This document shows, piece after piece, positions 11,400 to 22,406 of a stretch of DNA of 64,000 nt; position 1 is the first letter of the stretch, and every line of letters starts with the position of its first letter. The DNA is taken from the NCBI GenBank assembly GCA_020465985.1, contig JAANYP010002319.1, forward strand, positions 486,006 to 550,005, read 5' to 3'. The position numbers and the translations under genes are program-made. Below the pieces are notes generated by a model. That model saw only the letters and a list, made by a program, of their open reading frames with translations. It ran no database searches and was not told where the DNA came from. The DNA comes from Centrapalus pauciflorus (Eukaryota; Streptophyta; Magnoliopsida; Asterales; Asteraceae).

Positions 11400-12785
11400 C
11401 ATTAAGGATGAACGTACCAGATACAACATCAGGCGACTCACGCGCCTCCTCAGCAATAGCCTAAAAGACCCTGCCATGAGCCCTCGGTGCTCACCCTCCC
11501 CGAGGTGCTGACGATGACCCAGAAGCTCTGGCTCCACTCAAACTCGACCCTGGAAATCCCGCCCCTGGATTCGGGCAATCCCGAGACATATGGCCTGGCT
11601 TCCCACATCGGAAGCACAGGGACTCCTGAGAAGTGCATACAGCAGCATTGTGACCAAACTGGCCACACCAAAAACAACGAAGATGCTCCGGGGCATATGG
11701 CCCTGCATGGCGGTGATGGCACTGCTAGCACTCTCTCTCCAGAACCCGAACTGTCAACTCGGCTCCCTGAATATCTGGATCCTCTACCACCACTCCCCTG
11801 ACTCTGACTCTAACCCTGCCTCTGGCCTTGACCCCGCTGTCTTTGCCCCAGCTATCTCTGACCACCATGACTCTGTCCCTGACCGACCCCAGACTGCCCC
11901 TCACTCCGACCCTGATCTGGCTGAGCTCCGGTACTCTGACCTCCCTGCTCCGAATAGCCACCCTGGAGACTCTCTCTATTAAATCTCGAGGTCCCTAAAC
12001 CCTGCCCCTGACTCGGCTGCTCAATACGCTGTCTCTGGGAGCCGACTGCTCCTGCTGTCTCTCAACCACTCTCTCCCGACGACGGGCATACTCCATAGCA
12101 GACGCAAACGTGGGGTCGCGCAACATCCCCACGAACTCTCGGATATCCGGCCTCAGACCCTCGATGAACATATTGACCTTTCGGTCCTCTATGGCTACCT
12201 GATGCGGCGCAAACTGTGCTCTATCCCTAAATATATCAATATACTCCTAAACAGATCTGGATCCCTGCTGCAGATGGATAAACTCCCACTCTAACTCTCT
12301 CCTCGTATCCTGCGGACAGTACTGCAGCTCAAACTCTGTCCTAAACTCCTCCCAAGACATCAGGTAGGCCTCATCGACTCCCTGAGCACTAATAACTGAA
12401 CTCCACCATCGCAACGCTCCTCCCTTCAAAAGGTAGGAGGCATAACTCACTCTGTCAGCTCTATCTACATGTGCTATACAAAAGCAACCTCAACCTCTCT
12501 CAACCAATCAAGTGCCTTCGAGGCACCGACCCTACCGAAGAACTCTGAAGGACGACCCGTCATAAAGTTTTTAAAGGACCCTCGCGATGGCTGGCTAGAC
12601 GAAGAACCAACCCCTGAACTCTGGCCTCCCTTAGGCAGAGGCATCGCACCACGACCCCTACCCGCACCCTAAACCGGAAAGCGCTCATCTAAGATCTGGC
12701 CTATCACAGAATACAAGCCAGACCGACGCACAGGCTCGTCATCCCTATGGTCATCACCCTGAGGCCCGCTGCCCTGACGGTCCAT
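11400..12785 (-). pseudogene. Ty3 gag remnant with two zinc knuckles
   Basis: A minus-strand start at 12783-12785 opens MDRQGSGPQGDD but meets a stop after about 39 codons. Further gag sequence appears at 12247-12450 (SYASYLLKGGALRWW, WEEFRTEFELQYCP). Two CCHC knuckles (CGQFGHNAAVC and CFRCGKPGHMSRDC) lie around 11575-11680. The frame is broken by several stops and shifts. Gag would form the virus-like particle. Confidence 0.75.
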
Positions 12786-12944
12786 AACAACCTGCATAAT
12801 AAAATAACAACACAAATTAACTCTACATAACACTACACACTACTCGTTTATCACCTAATACTCTACTTCAGATTACAATCCAAGGATCTAGACTCCATGG
12901 TTTAAGCTTAAGCATCCGCTAGATACGTAACCTATTAAACATAG

Positions 12945-12956
12945 GCTCTGATACCA
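12945..12956 (-). promoter_or_regulatory. primer-binding site, initiator-Met tRNA type
   Basis: The minus strand reads TGGTATCAGAGC four bases from the end of the 5' LTR. This matches the 3' end complement of plant initiator-Met tRNA. Confidence 0.9.
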
Positions 12957-12960
12957 AGCT

Positions 12961-14543
12961 TGTAACACCCTATAACTAATCCACAATGCCACATAAATAC
13001 CACATCAACAACGATATAATATAATAGTCTCTAACTATTCCCGATGCATACATGTGGAAACCCGAAAGTTTTAAAACATTAATTTACATAAGGGAGTCAC
13101 GGATATCGCTGAATATATCACAACTATCCGAAGTATATATACAAACAGTCCACAAAATATAACTGCCTCTACACAGGGTAGCTAACAACTCCTCAAGTAG
13201 ATACAACAGCAAACCTACTTCGGTCCACAGGCCTACTAACGCTCCGATCACATGAGACACACACAACAACAACACACAGGTCAGCTAAAGTTGGTGAGAA
13301 TGCAAGGGTTAGCGTACGATTATAAAACTCAATAAACAATAAACTCGATAATAAAATGTTCAGCGTTCTCTACTGAACAAGTATATGAGATCCCACTGGG
13401 TAGCTCAGATAGGCACTCAACTCGTATGGATGAATCCACGTACCCAAATCCCTAGACCGCACAAAGCAGTCATCAAGACTCAAAAGGGAATCGGGAGCGA
13501 CCCAACCCCTACCTAGCCGTACGGTTTAGTATCTCGATAGCTCGTGTGTCTCAAATCTCATATAAGTAACACAGTTCTCAATAAAGCACAATAATACATG
13601 CATGATAATATCTCAATAAAAAGCTCGTAATAACTCATAAGAATCTCGTAAGAAAACTCAGTAAAAGGATCATGCGGTATTAAATAAATAATCGTACAAG
13701 TATCTCAAGAAAAGCATGCAAACTCACCTGTCCAGCTAGCTATACTATTTAGTCTCGGTTCCCTGCCTTTTCTCTACCCTATCAACGCGAGACCCTGAAA
13801 TCACAATAATACTCGATATCACAGTCTCAACCCAACAATTCTATACACAGTTCCCAACAACTCACGCGGCCTAAAGACCCAAACACACGACTCACAGAAC
13901 CCAAAAACCCTAACCCTAAACACCGCCGCATCGTGGCCGCACTGACCATTGCGGTTGCGGCCGCGCTGACCATCTCGGTCGCGGTCGCGCTCACTCGAAC
14001 CGCCTGCAATCCCTCAAAAAAATCGCGTGATCGCGGCCGCGCTGACGGACGAATAGCAACAGTCTTGCTCTGTTTTCTTAACAGACCAGGGATCTAAATC
14101 CCAACGACTTACAACTCGATTTTTACAAGGATGCATGCTCGAATTTACTCATTAACATACATAAACTCAATTGAACCCATTTTATTATAGCTAACAAAAT
14201 CAATCCATGAATTGGAACTCAAATTTACCTCAATAGTCAAGAAGGAAGATGATGGCCAGATTTTTGGAGCTTCAATCTCACTCAACCCCAATTATGGTTG
14301 CTATCTTCTGCTGGAGCTTGAATTCACACACACAACACACTTTTAGGATCTGATTTAGGAGATGGGAATGGAAGCAAGTAAGAAGAGAGGTCACGTATAT
14401 ATACGTTTTGTATTAAACCCGGTCCGGTACTCAATATCTGATCCTGATACCACAAAACACAAATTTATATCACTGGGTCCCAAATTAAATAATTAATCCA
14501 ATGAAATAATTCCACGTACCTATCCCAAAAATGGGATGTTACA
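12961..14543 (-). repeat. 5' LTR of the Ty3 element
   Basis: 1,583 bp; the partner of 6491-8065. It differs by scattered substitutions and by an extra copy of the short GC-rich unit near 13945-13980 (GCGGTTGCGGCCGCGCTGAC). Confidence 0.9.
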
Positions 14544-14548
14544 AAATG

Positions 14549-14890
14549 TATTATTTAATTGTTATTAAGTTTTGCAATTCCAATCTATGTTTACGGAAAT
14601 TTAAATTAAATAAAAAAAAATCGAATACATACTTTAATAGTTGAATACTTAAACCTAAAACCGTAAAATAGAACTTAAAAACAAATTAAATATCGAATTT
14701 GAAAATCGAAAACTAAAAAAACTAAATGGGTCGACTCGTGGGTTGACATGAACGAACACAGGAAAAGTTGACACAACTCGAACCCGACACGAAATAAATG
14801 AGTCAAAATTGGGTTGACAGGATTCTTACAAGAAAACTTGTTTTTACGAACACAAAAATCTGGAAACACGAACCGATTGCCTGTCCGAAT
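14549..14890. mobile_element. right part of the TIR-like repeat split by the Ty3 element
   Basis: Matches in inverted sense the left part at 6250-6485 (words GGGTTGACA, AACCCGAC, GTTGACACAACTCG). No gene is present. Confidence 0.35.
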
Positions 14891-15090
14891 TACATGTTTA
14901 ATTTAAGGGCAAATGATCAAAAATAGTAAAATGTTTTGTTATTTTTATCATCAATAGTTACATTATTTATTTTTTAGGCCATTACTAAATATACACCCCC
15001 TTCACTAATTTTTACAAATCATACACCCCCCCCCCCTTAATTAATATTAAAAAAAATTTTAATTACCCTAATGATTATCTAATTATTATA

Positions 15091-15297
15091 TGGGACCCAC
15101 ATATTGTCAAATCAAGTCTAATTTTTCAAGATTTTTTATTATGGTGGGACCCACTTTTTTTTATTCATACACCCCCCTCTTATCACATCACCTTTTTTTT
15201 TGTTTTTTATTGAGGTGGGACCACTTTTCTTTATTCATACACCCCCCCTCCTATCATATCACCTTTTTTTTTGTTTCTTTATCAAGGTGGGGCCCAC
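15091..15297. repeat. subterminal GTGGGACCCAC tandem repeats
   Basis: GGGACCCAC-type motifs occur at 15092-15100, 15144-15154, 15214-15224 (one base short) and 15286-15297 (GGGGCCCAC). The last three are about 70 bp apart, in units that also contain TTTATTCATACACCCCCC. The block is repeated in the second copy at about 18760-18957. Such repeats are candidate transposase-binding sites. Confidence 0.6.
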
Positions 15298-17244
15298 ATT
15301 TTACATATATATACACCCAACTTCTTTCATTTAATACACATCCTTAGTTATAAGAGTGCATTTCAGTGTTTTTTAAATATTTACAGTGCTCTTCTTTTGC
15401 AATCAAAATGTCAAGGTTTGATGATATTGTAGTTGATAACACGACATACTTCACTGCTACAGAGGTATTTTTATGAACTATTTTCCATATTTATTATTTA
15501 AAGCTACGCTATGTTTTTATTAATTAATGTACATAATTTTTGTAGGATTTTCCTACTTTTGATGATTTAATGAACTGGGTTAACAACGTTGCAAGATCTC
15601 TTGGTGTTATCATTATTAAAAAACGTTCAAAATTATCAAAAAAAAATGAATTAAGAAAAGTATGGTTACAATGCGAACGTGGCGGTCTGTATAAAGATTC
15701 TAGTTCTAGCAGAGAGAGTCTCACAAAAAAAATCGGTTGTCCGTTTGAGTTAGTAGCTTGTCGTAATGATAATAAGTCATGGAATTTAACTGTGCTATGT
15801 GGCACACACACTCATACAAATGCCTCAAGTTTTGAGGGACACGCATTCGCAATGCGTTTGAATGAAGATGAAAAGAATTTGGTCGCAGAACTAACCAAAG
15901 CTAATGTCCCACCACGTAATATTCTTACAATTATAAAAAGTCGAAATGAAGGTAATATTTCGTCTATGTCAAATGTGTACAATGAACGACATAAATTAAA
16001 GACGTCCGTGTACCGTGGTAGCACCCGTATGGAGGCTCTTATGATAGCTTTGGAGGCTAACAGTTTTCTATATGAGGTGAATGCAAATCAAGAAACAAAT
16101 ATGTTAGAAGATTTATTCTTTTGCCATCCAACATCTTTAGGGATCTGGCAATCATTTCCACAAGTGTTATTGATCGATGCAACGTACAAGACAAACATGT
16201 ATTTATTCTTTCCTATACATTTTGATAAAAATTATATATAGGTTTTTTATTTAAATGATGAGACAATATATTTGTATTTTGCAGATATAACATGCCACTT
16301 GTACAAATGATTGGTGTGACGTCAACTAACACTTCATTTTCTATTGGTTTTGTCATCCTAAAAAATGAAAAAGTACAAAACTATACTTGGGCATTGAATC
16401 AATTAAAGCTGAGATTGGGAAATGAAGTGTATCCAACTGTGATTGTTACTAATAGGGATTTGGCTCTAATGAACGCATGCATGAAGGTGTTTCTAGATTC
16501 CTACAAATTACTGTGTAGATGGCACATTTGGCAAAATATCTTGAAGAATTGCAGACCTTGTTTCAGTTTACAAGGTTGGAATACCTTTAACCACATATGG
16601 AATATGTTGGTAAAATCTCCAACAGTAGATATATATTTGCATAATTATAATCGGCTCCAACAGTTTCTACATGACAATCAAGGTATTATTTACTACATTA
16701 TTTAAAAAAAAAATATTACATTTTAACGTGCAATTCTTTAACAGTTTCAGGTCATGTAATTTCGTACGTAAATAACAACTGGATTGACCCGTATAAAGAA
16801 AGGTATATTTCTGCATGGTGCGATAAATGTCGCAGTTTTGATAATTATACGACGAAAAGAGTGGAGAGTTCACATGCCCACTTAAAAAGTTTGTTGAACT
16901 CGTCTCAAGGTAAACTAGATCAGATACCGTGTGCTCATGAACATCAATTTTATATAAAGGAAGACTTGTTCATTCCTTTAAGTGAAATTGATGTATTCTG
17001 GAGGACGTTAGATATTCCTCACATCAGCACGACGGAAGATAGGGAAATCACTTGTGACGAAGAAATTGAAATGTTCAAAAAAAGTTTTGGAGATCAGCAT
17101 AAAGAGGGGAAGGTCGGACTTTTAAGAAAGCTTAAGGATATTATACAACCATCAAAAAGTTACTTGGGGAACCCTCTGTTAACAAAAATAACTGTGGTCG
17201 TCCAAGAGGTAGCACCAGCAAAGGCAAGCAACCCCAACAACGAT

Positions 17245-17450
17245 TCGAGCCACCACGAAATAGTGAATATGTGTGTCGTGACTTGAATGACCAACCTCAA
17301 TACGAGCCACCACAACACAGTGAATACACGTATCGTGACTTTAACGACCAACCGCAATGCGAGCCACCAAGACACAGCGATTACATGTATCGTGGCTTGA
17401 ACGACCAACCCCAAAGTGAGCCGCCACGACACCATGAATACATTTCTCCA
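17245..17450 (+). repeat. 60-bp coding tandem repeat in the MULE-OTU linker
   Basis: About three and a half units of 60 bp encode a proline- and glutamine-rich repeat with the core NDQPQ-EPP-HS-Y. The same block lies at about 20899-21105 in copy B. It joins the transposase and protease halves. Confidence 0.8.
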
Positions 17451-17603
17451 CCAGCATATACGGATTCAGTTGATCAACAAACGACGTCTTGGATGAACAA
17501 CTTTTTTGATCAACATCCGTTTATGCATAACTTAATAAATTATCACCCACTACCGTCACAAGTGTTTAATCAATCCTTTAATCAGGAAGGAACAGTACAG
17601 GTA

Positions 17604-17636
<33 letters not shown>

Positions 17637-17637
17637 G
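17604..17637. repeat. (TTA)n microsatellite in an intron, copy A
   Basis: About 11 TTA units directly after the exon 4 donor. Copy B has a longer tract at the same place. Confidence 0.9.
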
Positions 17638-18494
17638 CATTTTTGCATGTTATTTATTTATCCATTTGAATGACATTGGTTTACATGATAAAACATTAGG
17701 AACCGGCAAATCCATTACAATATGGATACACTTACGCAGAACAAACACAAGATGAATACCATTATCATCAACCAAAGTTCCAGGTAAATGTATTATCTTA
17801 ATTTATTTAGGTCGTCGATATGACAAACTAATCTATTTTTTAATAGGAACCAAAGAGCTACAATCATCATTTGATTAGCGAAATTCCTAAATGTTTTCAT
17901 CCTTATGTCATTGGAATTCAAGATGTTAAAGGTGATGGAAACTGCGGGTTTCGTTCAGTTGCTGTTGTTATGGGTCGAAATGAGGAGGAATGGCTTGCAA
18001 TACGTCGAGAACTACTAGAGGAGCTAAATAAAAATAGTAAGCAATATAAAAGCATTTTTGATAGTGAATACAAGCGCTTAGAAGAATCTCTCAACTTTTT
18101 TGAGTATCGTGATGCACATTTTCATAACTGGATGCGGATGCCTTACACTGGTCTTCTGATCGCAAATAAGTATAACTGTATATTTCACTATCTAACAAAT
18201 GCACGCTGCTTAACATATTTTGCTCTTTGGTCAAAGCCGCAGTCTCCAAAAGAAAATCATGTCATTACCCTCACATTTGTACATAACAACCATTTCGTGA
18301 AGGTTGACTTACGTGAGGGATACCCAATGCCAGAGGTTTCTGGCTACAATCGGTCAAAAAAAAAGCCGAAAAAAAAGAAAGCGAATGGGTTAAAATGTAT
18401 GAAGATCGTTTACTCGCTTATAAGGAACTTAATTGTAGCATTGATCTTAATGTTGTACCACTTGAGTGATAATGCATGTACTGTCCAATGGTGA

Positions 18495-19066
18495 TTTAAT
18501 TCAAATTTAATATTATTAAATAAATGTTTATATCTTTATATCAAATCATTAATCAAATCATTAAATCAAATCATTATTAAATAAATGTTATTTTGTCAAA
18601 TCATTATATCAAATCAAAATCATTATACAATCATTGGGGTAATTAAAGTGTAATTAAAAAATATACACCCCCCTTCACTAATTTTTACTAATCATACACC
18701 CCCCTTAATTAATATTAAAAAATTTCTTTATTACCTTAATGATTATCTAATTATTATATGGGACCCACATATTGTCAAATCAAGTCTAATTTTTCAAGAT
18801 TTTTTATTATGGTGGGACCCACTTTTTTTTATTCATACACTCCCCTCTTATCTCATCACCTTTTTTTTTGTTTTTTATTGCCCACTTTTCTTTATTCATA
18901 CACCCCCCTCCTATCATATCACCTTTTTTTTGTTTTTTTATCAAGGTGGGGCCCACATTTTACATATATATACACCCAACTTCTTTCATTTAATACACAT
19001 CCTTAGTTATAAGAGTGCATTTCAGTGTTTTTTAAATATTTACAGTGCTCTTCTTTTGCAATCAAA
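18495..19066. other. junction between the two MULE-OTU copies
   Basis: AT-rich 3' flank of copy A (repeated ATCAAATCATTA) ends in TGTAATTAA at about 18652 and abuts TATACACCCCCCTTCACTAA, the left end of copy B. The copy A right TIR (seen intact at 22340-22406) is absent. The copy B leader has lost part of one 70-bp subterminal unit near 18880. Confidence 0.7.
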
Positions 19067-21257
19067 ATGTCAAGGTTTGATGATATTGTAGTTGATAACA
19101 CGACAGACTTCACTGCTACAGAGGTATTTTTATGAACTATTTTCCATATTTATTATTTAAAGCTACGCTATGTTTTTATTAATTAATGTACATAATTTTT
19201 GTAGGATTTTCCTACTTTTGATGATTTAATGAACTGGGTTAACAACGTTGCAAGATCTCTTGGTGTTATCATTATTAAAAAACGTTCAAAATTATCAAAA
19301 AAAATGAATTAAGAAAAGTATGGTTACAATGCGAACGTGGCGGTGTGTATAAAGATTCTAGTTCTAGCAGAGAGAGTCTTACAAAAAAAATCGGTTGTCC
19401 GTTTGAGTTAGTAGCTTGTCGTAATGATAATAAGTCATGGAATTTAACTGTGCTATGTGGCACACACACTCATACAAATGCCTCAAGTTTTGAGGGACAC
19501 GCATTCGCAATGCGTTTGAATGAAGTTGAAAAGAATTTGGTCGCAGAACTAACCAAAGCTAATGTCCCACCACGTAATATTCTTACAATTATAAAAAGTC
19601 GAAATGAAGGTAATTTTTCGTCTATGTCAAATGTGTACAATGAACGACATAAATTAAAGACGTCCGTGTACCGTGGTAGCACCCGTATGGAGGCTCTTAT
19701 GATAGCTTTGGAGGCTAACAGTTTTCTATATGAGGTGAATGCAAATCAAGAAACAAATATGTTAGAAGATTTATTCTTTTGCCATCCAACATCTTTAGGG
19801 ATCTGGCAATCATTTCCACAAGTGTTATTGATCGATGCAACGTACAAGACAAACATGTATTTATTCTTTCCTATACATTTTGATAAAAATTATATATAGG
19901 TTTTTTATTTAAATGATGAGACAATATATTTGTATTTTGCAGATATAACATGCCACTTGTACAAATGGGTGTGACGTCAACTAACACTTCATTTTCTATT
20001 GGTTTTGTCATCCTAAAAAATGAAAAAGTACAAAACTATACTTGGGCATTGAATCAATTAAAGCTGAGATTGGGAAATGAAGTGTATCCAACTGTGATTG
20101 TTACTGATAGGGATTTGGCTCTAATGAACGCATGCATGAAGGTGTTTCCAGATTCCTACAAATTACTGTGTAGATGGCACATTTGGCAAAATATCTTGAA
20201 GAATTGCAGACCTTGTTTCAGTTTACAAGGTTGGAATACCTTTAACCACATATGGAATATGTTGGTAAAATCTCCAACAGTAGATACATATTTGCATAAT
20301 TATAATCGGCTCCAACAGTTTCTACATGACAATCAAGGTATTATTTACTACATTATTTAAAAAAATTATTACATTTTAACGTGCAATTCTTTAACAGTTT
20401 CAGGTCATGTAATTTCGTACGTAAATAACAACTGGATTGACCCGTATAAAGAAAGGTTTATTTCTGCATGGTGCGATAAATGTCGCAGTTTTGTTAATTA
20501 TACGACGAATAGAGTGGAGAGTTCACATGCCCACTTAAAAAGTTTGTTGAACTCGTCTCAAGGTAAACTAGATCAGATACCGTGTGCTCATGAACTTCAA
20601 TTTTATATAAAGGAAGACTTGTTCATTCCTTTAAGTGAAATTGATGTATTCTGGAGGACGTTAGATATTCCTCACATCAGCACGACGGAAGATAGGGAAA
20701 TCACTTGTGACGAAGAAATTGAAATGTTCAAAAAAAAGTTTTGGAGATCAGCCTAAAGAGGGGAAGGTCGGACTTTTAAGAAAGCTTAAGGATATTATAT
20801 AACCATCAAAAAAGTTACTTGGGGAACCTTCTGTTACAAAAATAATCGTGGTCGTCCAAGAGGTAGCACCAGCAAAGGCAAGCAACCCCAACAACGATTC
20901 GAGCCACCACGAAATAGAGAATATGTGTGTCGTGACTTGAATGACCAACCTCAATACGAGCCACCACGACACAGTGAATACATGTATCGTGACTTTAACG
21001 ACCAACCGCAATGCGAGCCACCAAGACACAGCGATTACATGTATCGTGGCTTGAACGACCAACCCCAAAGTGAGCCGCCACGACACCATGAATACATTTC
21101 TCCACCAGCATATACGGATTCAGTTGATCAACAAACGACGTCTTGGATGAACAACTTTTTTGATCAAGATCCGTTTATGCATAACTTAATAAATTATGAC
21201 CCACTACCGTCACAAGTGTTTGATCAATCCTTTAATCAGGAAGGAACAGTACAGGTA

Positions 21258-21338
<81 letters not shown>

Positions 21339-22193
21339 GCATTTTTGCATGTTATTTATTTATCCATTTGAATGACATTGGTTTTCATGATAAAACATTA
21401 GGAACCGGCAAATCCATTACAATATGGATACACTTACGCAGAACAAACACAAGATGAATACCATTATCATCAACCAAAGTTCCAGGTAAATGTATTATCT
21501 TAATTTTTTTAGGTCGTCGATATGATAAACTAATCTATTTTTTTATAGGAACCAAAGAGCTACAATCATCATTTGATTAGTGAAATTCTTAAATGTTTTC
21601 ATCCTTATGTCATTGGAATTCAAGATGTTAAAGGTGATGAAAACTGCGGGTTTCGTTCAGTTGCTGTTGCTATGGGTCAAAATGAGGAGGAATGGCTTGC
21701 AATACGTCGAGAACTACTAGAGGAGCTAAATAAAAATAGTAAGCAATATAAAAGCATTTTTGATAGTGAATACAAGCGCTTAGAAGAATCTCTCAACTTT
21801 TTTGAGTATCGTGATGCACCTTTTCATAACTGGATGCGGATGCCTTACACTGGTCTTCTGATCGCAAATAAGTATAACTGTATATTTCACTATCTAACAA
21901 ATGCACGCTGCTTAACATATTTTCCTCTTTGGTCAAAGCCGCAGTCTCCAAAAGAAAATCATGTCATTACACTCGCATTTGTACATAACAACCATTTCGT
22001 GAAGGTTGACTTACGTGAGGGGTACCCAATGCCAGAGGTTTCTGGCTACAATCGGTCAAAAAAAAGCCAAAAAAAGAAAGCGAATGGGTTAAAATGTATG
22101 AAGATCGTTTACTCGCTTATAAGGAACTTAATTGTAGCATTGATCTTAATGTTGTACCACTTGAGTGATAATGCATGTACTGTTCAATGGTGA
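19067..22193 (+). pseudogene. copy B: second transposase-OTU gene, frameshifted
   Basis: The exon layout mirrors copy A: 19067-19123, 19205-19856, 19943-20337, 20398-21254, 21402-21485 and 21549-22193. It is nearly identical over 3 kb. It keeps the second catalytic Asp (VTDRD) that copy A has lost. Its own damage is different: one A missing near 19305 makes an early stop, one A gained near 20740 makes another stop after FKKK, a TAA at about 20799-20801 replaces a Gln codon, and the OTU loop reads GDENC instead of GDGNC. Like copy A it has an EPPRHSEY repeat linker. Product non-functional as read. Confidence 0.75.
21258..21339. repeat. (TTA)n microsatellite, copy B
   Basis: About 27 TTA units at the start of intron 4, more than twice the copy A length. 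Apparent poly-Leu or poly-Tyr frames here are artefacts. Confidence 0.95.
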
Positions 22194-22406
22194 TTTAATT
22201 CAAGTTTAATATTATTAAATAAATGTTTATATCTTTATATCAAATCATTAATCAAATCATTAAATCAAATCATTATTAAATAAATGTTATTTTGTCAAAT
22301 CATTATATATCAAATCAAAATCATTATACAATCATTGGGGTAATTAAAGTGTAATTAAGGGGAGTGTATAATTAGAAAAAAAAGGGGTGTAGGAATAAGA
22401 TGAGCC

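Larger units (their letters stand above)
6491..14543 (-). mobile_element. Ty3 LTR retrotransposon, Tekay-like chromovirus, structurally complete but coding-dead
   Basis: Two near-identical LTRs (6491-8065 and 12961-14543) bracket gag and pol on the minus strand. A 5-bp target duplication AAATG flanks the whole (6486-6490 and 14544-14548). LTR ends read TGTAACATCC...GGTGTTACA in element orientation. The PBS matches initiator-Met tRNA. Order on the minus strand is gag with two zinc knuckles, protease, reverse transcriptase, RNase H, integrase and a C-terminal chromodomain-like segment, which marks a chromovirus. Several stops and frameshifts disrupt the polyprotein, so it could move only with help from another copy. 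Confidence 0.92.
15408..18494 (+). pseudogene. copy A: FAR1-type zinc finger + MULE transposase + OTU protease gene
   Basis: I read six exons: 15408-15464, 15546-16198, 16285-16682, 16745-17600, 17700-17783 and 17847-18494, all GT-AG and phase-consistent. Exon 2 holds a zinc-binding region (WLQCERGG, IGCPFELVAC, CGTHTHT). The transposase core shows LLIDATYKTN, the VTxRD block and RVESSHAHLK; between them lies LLCRWHIWQN. Four near-20-residue repeats (NDQPQxEPPRHSxY) form a linker. Exon 6 is an OTU cysteine protease with GDGNCGFRS and a late HNNHFV. One base is missing near 17157, which shifts the frame, and the second catalytic Asp is Asn (TNRD). The OTU triad looks whole. It is probably dead as a transposase. 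Confidence 0.75.
14977..22406 (+). mobile_element. Mutator-like element carrying tandem transposase-OTU genes
   Basis: The outer ends are imperfect inverted repeats of roughly 80-100 bp. Left has GGCCATTAC, TACACCCCC and TAATTACCCTAATGATT. Right in reverse has GGCTCATCT, TACACCCC and TAATTACCCCAATGATT. The flanks read ATTTTTTA (14969-14976) and ATTTTTTTA (22407-22415), a plausible 8-9-bp target duplication with one extra T. Inside are two head-to-tail 3.66-kb copies of one gene. The inner right end of the first copy is cut short at about 18650, right where the second copy's left end begins. Confidence 0.7.

Noticed and set aside
17160..17435. Minus-strand frames opposite the MULE-OTU linker
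   Set aside because: They are mirror frames of the repeat linker, whose plus-strand frame continues into splice-consistent exons.
21257..21457. Poly-Leu (or poly-Tyr) reading frames
   Set aside because: They translate a TTA microsatellite in an intron of the MULE-OTU gene.
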